Part shown: piece after piece, positions 55,301 to 64,000 of the stretch
Layout of the letters: each line of letters opens with the position of its first letter
Position numbering within the stretch: position 1 is the first letter of the stretch
Origin: Edaphochlamys debaryana
Taxonomy: Eukaryota; Chlorophyta; Chlorophyceae; Chlamydomonadales
Assembly: GCA_016858145.1 (NCBI GenBank)
Contig: JAEHOE010000019.1
Span: forward strand, 682,001-746,000
DNA: 64,000 nt
Direction: 5' to 3'
Program-made: the position numbers and the translations under genes
Notes under the pieces: generated by a model
The model's input: the letters and a program-made list of their open reading frames with translations, nothing else
The model's database searches: none
What the model was told of the DNA's origin: nothing

Positions 55301-56171
55301 CACTGCAGCTGCCTTGTGCCCACGTAGCCACTGGCCCGCCGTTGTACGCTGTATCGACGACCGTGTGCGTGCGGCCCACGCTTGGCAAGGTGAGGACCTC
55401 GCCCCATGGCAGGCACTCGGCTGCCGTCCCGACACTCGCCAGCAGGACAAGTTGCGTGCCCGCGGGCGACAACGAGCCCCCACTCGGGGCTGCAAGCAAG
55501 CTACGTGGGGCAGAATGGGGGGAACAGGTGGGCTAGGGTAACCTGACTGGGAGGAGGGGCCATCGTCGGCGGAGCGGCATGTCGTCCGCCGTGTCGTCCG
55601 CCGGCTTGTTAGTCACGACCGCTTTGACAGAGCAAGGACGACAAGCTTAAAAACTCAATAGATTGTTTCTATTATGTCGGCGCAGTGTCGCATGGCGTCG
55701 CAGCTAGCAGCAAGCACAAGCCGTATTGCAAAAGGCCCGAACGGGCGAGAAACCGGCGAGATGCTACTTACCTGACGAGAGCCGCTGCAGTGGTGTCAGC
55801 AATGTGCTCGACACAAGCATGGAGGCGAGCAAAGGTCGGGTGCCGCCCTTCCTGGGGACTGCATTCGCCGATGCCAGGTTTGGAGCAGAGAGCGGCCGCG
55901 AGAGAGGTCCTCACGCTTGTCAGTGCCTGCAGGTTGGGGGCGGGTTAGCTTTCGGAGCTCGGCTGGCCGAGCCTCACGACTTGCTTGTCGCACCCAAGGT
56001 CGCGCGCACCTCCCACGCCGGCTTTGTATTGTCAGCCCCATCATGAGCTGACGCATTCGGCTTGTGGATACTGCAGGCGCTGTTGCTCTCGCTTGCGCTG
56101 TCAGCACAAAGTGTGGACTTGCGACGCTCTGTGCTGGAGCCACCCAAGCAGCGCTTGAACAAACCGAGCAT
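49378..56171 (-). CDS. GAF-like region plus TKL-type protein kinase (kinase 1)
   Basis: Eighteen exons fit in phase (56171-56010, 55926-55772, 55500-55254, 55104-54739, 54633-54076, 53972-53457, 53354-53135, 52952-52247, 52065-51998, 51801-51572, 51398-51296, 51191-51166, 51051-50650, 50500-50273, 50160-50127, 50004-49956, 49804-49732, 49614-49378), giving 1,459 residues. It starts MLGLFKRCLGG. Residues about 110-720 contain hydrophobic blocks arranged like two GAF domains (VLLVPLQLGPQLVGALLLAL; PALVFYLTSPTPLPRALL). Residues about 990-1455 are a kinase: glycine loop GTGCQSVV, Lys1014 in RVAVKVML, Glu in GVRELAVM, HCDLKPANVLL (1251-1261), DFG 1277-1279, MAPE 1333-1336, YAFGILMWELYTGRAPY. HCD replaces HRD, so it is non-RD. 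All catalytic residues are present. The exon 53354-53135 has a poor donor; its 3' end is the weakest point. Likely a Ser/Thr kinase sensing a small ligand (inference). Confidence 0.8.
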
Positions 56172-57734
56172 TGCTGTATAACATTTACGAGGAAGGGAAG
56201 AAGTGAAGTGTGAAACGGGGGTACACTCGAGGCGAATTGAGTGGTGGTTGGAGGGAAAGGCCGTGCGCGGGCGCAGGACGCCACGCCCGGGGCGCGAGCG
56301 CTGTCCCCTTGCAGGTAACGCGTGAGAAACACTTCACGTCCTTGCAAGAGGGCGCATTCGCGCGCGTACCGGTTCTCTGTGTCATCTTAGGACGTCATCC
56401 CAGGCCGCGGTCCACAAGCCGGGGCCAGAGGGTCCTGGTCTCCCCTGGCCCGAGGCCAGAGCGCCGGAGGCCCCCAACCTTCCCTAAAATGGAAGGTTTC
56501 ATGCAGAACAGTGTTGGGACTGTCCACACACTCGTGCTGTCCAGTCTGTTTACGGTACCCCATCCCGTCCCCAAGCAGCACGCCTCCGACGGCACACAGA
56601 GCCCTCGCTGGCCCCGCCCCGCCCCGCTGATCCATTGGCGCTGCTGTTGCATGGTGAACGCATGCGTGACAAGGTCTAGGCACGCGTAGGCCGCAGCTAG
56701 CACACCTGCCATCAGCGGTCCAGAATGAAGAAATTGCTGTCAGACACTGCTAGTGTGCTAGGGTGTGCTACACCCTACCTCATCCCTGCCACCGCCCTCA
56801 CCAACTCGTGCACTCCATCGTTGCCCCTTTCTCGTGTCCCCATACCAAACGGTTGTACCCGGACCGCAGCCAGCACAGGGTGCCTGCCCTCTGCGTGACA
56901 GGGAGAAGGGCTGAACCCCATACCCCGTGAGTCCGAGCAGCGCTGGGTCCGCGCACTCTAGCGTTATCAAGCCCCACAGCGCAAAGCCCCCAGCAAGAAT
57001 GCACGAAAGAATGCTAGCTAGCTAGTCACAGCCGATGGCCGTATTACGGGCAGTAGCATACGTCCTCCGAGTGCCCCCCCCACCGACTGATGTTTGTGAT
57101 GTCGAGGGGCAAGCCCCCAGGCGGCGAGGCGAGAGGTCCATGCATTGCCGCTCATGGCCACGGGTACGTTTGCTTGACACCAAGGGCACAACCCGGGCAG
57201 ACACTGACCATCCTATTATCAATCTGATCACCCTGCATGCACAAGGAGATGTCCAGAGTCAATGTCAATGCACTAGTTCTGCATTCACGTACGAGGCAAC
57301 AGACCGTTGCACAGCCCTACCAAAACACAGCAGTCACTTAACAGCATGCATCAGGACAGCAAACAACAGGTAGCAGCAGCATTAAACATTGGCTTGCCCT
57401 ACTCGGGCAATAATACGGACTCCACACCCTGAGGTTCACAGCCCACAGGAGGGCCCCCAGGGACACTAATCAGCATAGACAGGGAAATCAGCAGTCCACG
57501 AGGATTCAAGGATCTGGCTGGAAAGAAGCTCTACGGATCATGACTCAGTCAACGAGACCTGGATTGCCGGCGCTTGCATCGGTAGTGTGAAGTGCTGTCC
57601 GCAAGCTAGGGGCAATTCTATTTCCGCAGCCAGCTCGCTCCTCACCGCCCATGCCCCTCCGTGCCACAAGCCCGAGTGCTTCTCAACAATGCCGGGCCCC
57701 GATTGCCCTTTGCGTGAATGCGCTACTGCCCGGC
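56172..57734. other. Spacer between the two tandem kinase genes
   Basis: Holds the promoter of kinase 1 on its left and the 3' flank of kinase 2 on its right. Composition is more even from 57000 to 57560. Open frames here lack good splice sites and recognisable content; no TGTAA was found on the minus strand. Confidence 0.5.
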
Positions 57735-60700
57735 TCAAACGCGCCGACTCGATGCAATTGCCACCCCGCCCGCCCCGCCGCCGCACGCGTCCAGCAGCGC
57801 CTGGATGCGGCGAACCAGCGCCGCAGCGGTGGGGCGCTGCTGCGGGTGCGTGGACCAACACGCCTTCGCCACGGCTTGGTAGTGCAGGGGCGTGTCGACG
57901 GGGAAGTGGGGCCGCAGGCCATTGCGGACGACCGCGGGGGGGACGCGGCGGAAACCGGAGGCGGCGTGCTCGGCGTAGGGCGCTCGGCCCGTGTAGAGCT
58001 CCCACCTGCGGAGCCGGGTGTGGGGCCGGGACAGGGCGGGAAGGATCAGGGAGGGAGGCCATGGTTGGGCATGGCTGTGGTGCCCAGGGCAAGCATGAAG
58101 CTGCGTTGGCTTCCGCTATCGGTACTCACATGAGGATGCCGAAAGCGTAGACATCTATGCTGGAGTCCAGCGGCGCTCCTGACGAGGCAGAGCACAAGCA
58201 CGCAAGTTAGGTATTGGCTTTAACCCCAAGCCAACAATCATAAATCGCTCAACACAAGGGCCTGCTTGCTAACCCTTCAGGAAGCACTCTGGTGCCATGT
58301 GAGTGACCTGCAGTACCGGTAGTTTGGTGCAAACGAACGTTAGGGATGATCAGACCGGGAAACCATTTCATGGGTAGCAGGAGCAACAGCCCCTTGCGCT
58401 CGCTGTCGACAGTTGTGGAGAGTTCACCCACCGTTCCCAGGCGATCCGGGAAGCGTAGCAGCCTGCGGCGGCCGCCCTGGGCATCCGCCACAGCCGAGCC
58501 GGCGCTGCTATCTCGCTCCTCCCCTGCGTCGCCGCCACCCGTGGACTGCGCCCTCTCCAGCAGGCTGACGAATCCGAAGTCCGTGAGCTTGGTGGTGAAG
58601 CCGCGGGGGTCGGAGGTGGAGGAGCGCAGCAGCACGTTGGCAGGCTTGAGCTGCGGGGGCGGGGCGGGGAGGGCATGCGGCAAGGGAGTTGTCAGTGCCC
58701 GGCCCTCCTGCCGTGGCAAGACAACGTGACGCACAACCCAGATAAGCAAGAGTCCTTAGCACAGACCCCACGTCAAGCCGGCCGCTGCTCACGTCGCAGT
58801 GCACCAGGCTGAGGGAGTGCAGGTGCCGCAGCGCTAGCGCCACCTCCAGCAGCGTCAGGTACACGGCGTGCATGGAGGCACTGCCGCTGTCCAGCGCCAT
58901 CACGCCCGCGGACGCCCCGGAGCCAAGCATGCGGCCGAGGCGGCTGCCGCCGCTCCGAAGCGCTGGGGCCTGGGCTAGCCCCACCTGGGCCTGGGCCGAC
59001 CCGGGTTCGCCGGCGGAGCTGGTGATCACAGGCGGGATGGGGTGGGACCCGCTGGCAGTGGCGGGGCGGGCCCGGTCGCGGCCGAGCGCGGCCGCCGCTT
59101 GGGCCGCGGCCTTGCGGAAGAGGCCGCTGTCCACTGCGTCCGCCAGGGAGCCCATGTCGCAGTACTCCTGCGGGAGGCGGGTGGGGGCGGGGGGGAAAGA
59201 GGGAGGTAGGCAACGTGTCAAAACACAAACGCCACTCACACGCACACCGCTCGCATCCGCTAAGGAGCCGATGTCGCGGGAGGGGGAGGCGGAGGCGGGA
59301 GGCGGGAGACGCATGACAGGACATGACAGGGCCACATAGAGGATGCCTCCTCAGCGGCCCCCAGCAAGCAAGCTAGCACCTGCGCCCCCCGCCGCTCACG
59401 GCACGCACGCACCATGATGAGCACCGTGCACAGCGGCTCTGCGGAGGTCAGGCGAGGCAGGCAAACGCGGCGTCGAAAGGGGCAGGCAAACGGAGTCAGG
59501 CCGGTGCTCAGCGCAAGGGGGCAAGGAGCTGCACTTGAGACGTAGCCAGCCGACTCCCCTTGGCTCACCGGGCGCGGGCTCGCCCTCGGGGACCACCTGG
59601 AGGCTCTCCAACGGCTTTCCGTCACGGCTCGGCAGGTCAGGCACCAGCACACGCGTGCAGTACGAGTAGACCTGAGGGGCGGACGAGCCACGTGCCCTTG
59701 AGCTTTGTGCTCGTGCTGATCATCAACAATGGCAATACACGCCCAGGCCCCACGGTGCCCTGTGCTCGCTGCTGTTCGCAGCTTTTCACTCTGCGGCACG
59801 GCACACCTGCACGATGTTGGGGTGGCTGATGCTGCTCATCACCGCCAGCTCCCGCACGCCCCGCAGCAGGGCCCGCCGGCGCTGGCGCTGGCCCCGGGAG
59901 GTCAGCCGCGGCCTCGCAGCAGCCCCTTCCCTGACGTCTGCCTCCTCGCCCTCGTCGTCCTCCTCTTCCTCCTGCCCGCCCTCCGCCTCCTCGTCGCCTT
60001 CCGGCGGCAGGATAATTTTGACCGCAACCCGCATGGCGTGCAGCTTCGCAAGGGCCACGACTGCAAGGGCATTACGGACCAAGGAAAAGCACTCAGAAAG
60101 CGGATGGTTCCGGTGAGGTCAGGTTGCGCCTAGCGTAGATGGGAGCGCTGCATGTGGAGGTGAGCCGTTTCCTCTAGGGTCACAGGGCTGCGGGCCAGCG
60201 CACCTGAGTGTGCGCCTGTGCCGATGGCGTGCTGAAGCCTCAAGGCCTCCACGTCCTCCGCGGCGTGCAGCCTGCGCAGCAGGCAGAGCACGCAAGCAGC
60301 GTCAGCACCCATGCATGCCCCGTCAAGTCATGGACCCATGAAGGCCGTGCACCCACCCTCCAGAGGGCGCCGCCGCCTGCCGGGCGCCGTCCAACTCCGC
60401 CGCGAAGGTGGACAGCATGAGGCCCATCTGCGCCTGGCGCAGGCCCTCGCCGCCGACTTCATCGTCCTCCAGTGGAGTCGTGCTGCGTGGGGCTCAGGTC
60501 GGGGCCGCAGTTTTAGAGTCGCCCTCCAAACAGAGGGACCCACATCCGACCCGGCATCACACAAAGCTGAGCTCTATGGCTACCGGGCATACCACCGCAG
60601 CGGTAACGCGTGGAAACATGGGCACCAATCGATAACGGCGCCCTCCCGGCCTCACCTGACCAGCGCCAGCGCCAGCGCAGCCTCTTCCGGCGTCAGCGGG

Positions 60701-63700
60701 CCCGCGGCCCCAGCGGCCCACGCCAGGGCCTCCAGAGGCGAGCAGTCCACTTGGCAGGTGCGGGCAAAGGGGGAGATGTCCACAAAGGCCTCGTCCAGAG
60801 GGAGCGTCTCGTGCTCCGGGGTGGCCAGGGGCACCAGCATGGCCAGCCTGCCGCTGCCCGCTGCAGCCCTGCTGCCCGCGCCCACAGCCTCCGAGCTAGC
60901 GGTCAACTTAGCAAGGAGGTTGGCGGAGCTGGGGAGCATCGGCACCGGCGTCTTCGCCCGTGGCGCCTCCGAGGTGAAGCTGGGGTTGCTGAAGCGGCTC
61001 GTGCGTCGGATGAGGTCGCCGTGGCCGTGGACGTCGCCGATGGAGGCCCGCCTCGGGTTGGGGGCTCCGGTGTGCGGGCCGGCGGCACTGGTTGGCAGCT
61101 CTGCGAGGCGCCACGCGGCAGAGCGAAGCAAGACAGTGATTGAATGCTCGCCATGCATGCGCTACGACAAGTTCAATTGCGCCGGGCAGTTCATCATGTT
61201 CGGGAGCAGACGCTTCGCGAAGGATGAAGAGCCTCACCGGCGGTGTACGGCAGCTGCCCGGTGCTTGGGCCCCGGCTCGCACTCCGACGGGATGCGATCA
61301 GGTGGCTGAGCGGCGAGGCGCCCTTGCAGGAGCCCCCGCCTGGGCCCAGGAGGCCCGCGGGGCCCTGCGTGGCCAGCACTCGCAGGCAGCCCCACTCGGG
61401 AGCGGCGGGGCCAGAGAGCGCCCGGAGCGCCGCCGGGGCCAGGATCTGCAGCAGGGCGCGTGAGACATGAGGACAGTGCGCTTTGGTGCGGCACGGTGTA
61501 ATGGTCCGTGGCCCGGCGGCCCGCTGCCTGTCTGCCGGACTCGACACTTGTGGGCTTTCAGCCTTTCGCTTCGTGCAGAGGCGGCGGCCCATACGCCGCC
61601 AAAAAAGCTATTTAGTATAATAGCATTAACCCCAGGCTCAAGCTGCAAGCCAGCACACCTGCATCACGTCCAGCGCCAGCCCATGCGCCGCCGCCAGCAG
61701 CGGCCGCGGCAGGGGCGTGGGGCTGGACAGGTACAGGACGAGGGCGGGCGGCGCGTCGGCGTCGTCGCGCTGGGCGCCCTCGGCCTGCGCCGAGCCGTGC
61801 GGCGCCGTGATCTGCGACGCGGCTTGTGTGTGGCAGTCGGGCGCCCAGACGCAGGCCAGAGCTAGGAGGCAGGCGGCCGTGCCGGTCCCTGGGCATGCCC
61901 CGGGCAGCGTGCTACCGCCGTGACGGGCGAGCACAGTCACCAGGTCCGCAGAGGGCTGTGACGGGTCCTGGAGCAAGGACGGGACACTGGGTACGGCGGT
62001 GGCTGCGACGCGCAGGCGGGGAAGGGACGGCCGCGCTGCAGCGCCTGGCGGTTGGGGGGTGCTAGCAACGCTGCTCGCCGCGGGGGCCGCCTTGTACGCC
62101 TCCGACAGCAGGGCGGCGGCCAGGGTGCCGGCGAGGGGGAGGTACACCGCCTGCGGCCAACCCGGCGGGCATCACAGGGGAGGGACAGGTGGTGGTGGTA
62201 TGGAAGGGTGGCGCACGCCAGCGCACAAGAAATGGGCAACGGGACCCTTACGCGATCACCAATCTGTGTCGTACCTTGCCGGCGGGGTTGGGAGTAAGAT
62301 CGAGGCTCTTCTCGCTCAGCTGCCCTCGGAAGGCTCTCGCAGGCGACGCCTTTGACGCCCTCTCCGGCCCCGTCGACCCCGCTGCGTCGCTTGGGGGTCG
62401 CGAGTTCAGTGCGGTCTTGCCCCCGCCGGCGCTATGAGTGTCAGCAAAGAGGTCCCGAACCGCTGAGGACAGCCCGCCGGCCCGCTTCGCCTCAGGTCGG
62501 GCGACGCATGCACCACCCCCGCCGTACACGTCGCCAGAGCTCTTCAGCGGCCGAAGTGGGCTGGCTCCGACAATGTGACACGTGGCCATCTCAGGCTGGC
62601 TCATGTGGTTCTTGTACGACTGCTGGCATCGCAAGTCTTCGTACAGCAGGCCCCTGGCCGCGTCCCTGTGCGGCAGCAGGGCCAGGCGTGCCCCCAGCTC
62701 CACGAAGAGCTCTGAGGCCAGCGGCGCCGCAAGTGCGGAGCAGAGCGCGGCGGAGAGCTGCGGAACGCTGGAGCAGGAGGCCACACGGACGGCAGCTGAG
62801 CACACCTGCGGGGGAGGCGGAGGGCACCGAGAGATGAGGTTGACGGTGACAACCAGACCCAAGTAACCTTCCTTGCCTGAGCTCCCTGACCTGCTGTACG
62901 GCGGGCAGCACGGGGGCTAGGCAGCACTCGGCCACGCACGCCGCCACCTCATGCAACGCCCCGGGGGTCTCGAGGAGCGCACGGTGCAGCGGGGAGGGCG
63001 GCGCCCCGCCCCTGCGCCCCTCGCCGCCGCCTGGCAGCGCCAGAAGCAGGGCCCCCACCAGCTGAGGCCCCAGCTGCAGGGGAACCAGCAGCACGTGCCA
63101 GGGGCCGGACCCCGCGGTACGCGTGCTGGGGTCGTCAGGGGGGCAGGCGGCGCGCAGCGCGCACAGCACGCGCTGCCAGTCCGCGTCGGACTGCAGCACC
63201 AGCTCCAATTCGCCGTCGCCTGGGCTGTGCTGTGCAAGTTGGCTGGCTCCACCCGCCATTCCGGGCGGGGCCTGCATGCGCATGCAACCATACGAAAAGC
63301 GGTTTAACCAATTGAATCAACTAGTCTTGCGCGGCATTGCCTGCAGCACTTGTTGTGCGGCAGAGCCTTTGGACTGTGTGACAGCTCACCTGCCACGGCG
63401 GCAGGGCCAATGCTGCAGGCCGTGAGCTCCCGCTTCGTCTGGTGGCAACCAGATCTTGGCCCCCGCAGGCCGCGGCTGCCTCCTTCCATCTGCCCCAGGT
63501 TGCAGCGTCGGTGGTGCTCCTGGACGACTGCGAGCAGCTGTCTGAGCCTGGCAGGCTGAGGACCTCGCCCGGCGGTAAACACGCAGCTGCAGGACCCGCG
63601 GACGCGAGCGAGACCAGCTGCAAGCCCCCGCCAATGTCCCCGGGAACTTCTGCGGAACCGAGGAGCCTGTGCACGTGGGTGGGCGTAAAGAGAAAGCGCA

Positions 63701-63942
63701 GGGCTGGTGAGAGGACACTTTGGACGTTGGGAGAGGCAGGTCACCTGGCAGGACAAGGCCACGCAGCAGGGTCCTCACCCCTGCGGCCAAAGGGCTACGG
63801 CCAAGTAGAAATGCTGCGGTTGGCGCAGTGCGACCGCATTGTTTCTCCCACAATACTCACCCAACCATGCCAGCTGCTGCCTGTCGAGCCACGACTTCAG
63901 CGCAGGCAGCCAGACGCGACAGCCCAACTCTTGCGCCCTCAT
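57735..63942 (-). CDS. GAF-like region plus TKL-type protein kinase (kinase 2), paralogue of kinase 1
   Basis: Eighteen in-phase exons (63942-63861, 63813-63745, 63649-63390, 63271-62891, 62805-62275, 62150-61659, 61445-61238, 61100-60656, 60482-60357, 60271-60204, 60060-59807, 59671-59569, 59438-59413, 59167-58793, 58650-58432, 58307-58274, 58178-58130, 58005-57735) give 1,330 residues. Order of parts equals kinase 1: GAF-like blocks, linker, kinase with Lys902 in RVAVKIIL, HCDLKPANVLL (HCD 1138-1140), DFG 1164-1166, THMAPECF and FGILMWELYTGRAPYAEH. The first two exons are tentative; they differ from kinase 1, and further 5' exons may lie beyond the right edge. The last exon is unbroken where kinase 1 has an intron, whereas the linker has an intron (60655-60483) missing from kinase 1. 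Two GAF exons are almost identical to kinase 1 at DNA level; the linker and C-terminus are diverged. Confidence 0.78.
62650..63200 (-). repeat. Near-identical block shared by kinase 2 and kinase 1
   Basis: Two exon segments, about 62650-62805 and 62891-63195, match 54480-54633 and 54739-55050 of kinase 1 with only a few base differences (for example GCAGTACGG against GCAGCACGG beside the shared exon end). The intron between them and the flanking exons are clearly more different. Confidence 0.85.
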
Positions 63943-64000
63943 GGCCGAGTCCAGCGAGCAGCGGCCTCAGGCGCGCAACCGCCTGCAGGAGTGTAGGCAA

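Noticed and set aside
56210..56689. Plus-strand frame of 159 codons upstream of kinase 1
   Set aside because: No recognisable content, overlaps the promoter region, and composition is that of non-coding DNA.

Overview
The window is nuclear DNA of a green alga, most likely a volvocine chlorophyte (Chlamydomonas/Volvox relatives). The signs are very high GC, genes cut into many short exons by GC-rich GT-AG introns (two look GC-AG), long 3' regions ending in TGTAA polyadenylation signals, a Pro/Ser-rich wall-type protein, and codon use that favours C or G at third positions. I rebuilt the genes by joining exons whose splice sites and reading phases agree. No rRNA, tRNA, CRISPR array, complete transposon or telomeric array was seen.

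Layout, left to right. (1) 101-834 (-): 5' part of a D-hexose-6-phosphate mutarotase that runs off the left edge, with a long CT-rich microsatellite upstream. (2) 2817-4790 (-): small secreted glycoprotein with a PPSP-type tail. (3) 5939-9443 (-): nucleolar-type G-patch protein with a LYAR-like C-terminal domain; one intron holds four copies of a 172-bp tandem repeat. (4) 9742-13004 (+): FIP37/WTAP homologue, a subunit of the m6A mRNA methyltransferase, divergent from gene 3 across about 300 bp. (5) A direct duplication of about 970 bp (12855-13822 and 15144-16111) that includes the end of FIP37 and flanks a 77-residue coiled-coil gene (13926-14328). (6) 17041-24718 (+): RecN-family SMC-like ATPase with long added ends. 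(7) 26327-29277 (-): secreted protein with four Cys-rich modules. (8) 30385-35245 (+): SMG8-like nonsense-mediated decay factor, N-terminus unresolved. (9) 35800-38952 (-): helical-repeat organellar RNA-binding type protein. (10) 39698-47483 (+): ATAD5/ELG1 clamp-unloader homologue. (11) 49378-56171 and 57735-63942 (-): two tandem paralogous protein kinases with GAF-like regions.

The genes do not form a pathway. They are a mixture of nuclear genome maintenance (ATAD5), probable organellar DNA repair (RecN), mRNA modification and decay (FIP37, SMG8), ribosome biogenesis (G-patch), extracellular matrix, and signalling. The most unusual items are the segmental duplication around the small coiled-coil gene, the roughly 520-residue extension on RecN, the four-module secreted Cys-rich protein whose exon phases track its modules, and the kinase pair whose near-identical GAF exons sit inside otherwise diverged genes.
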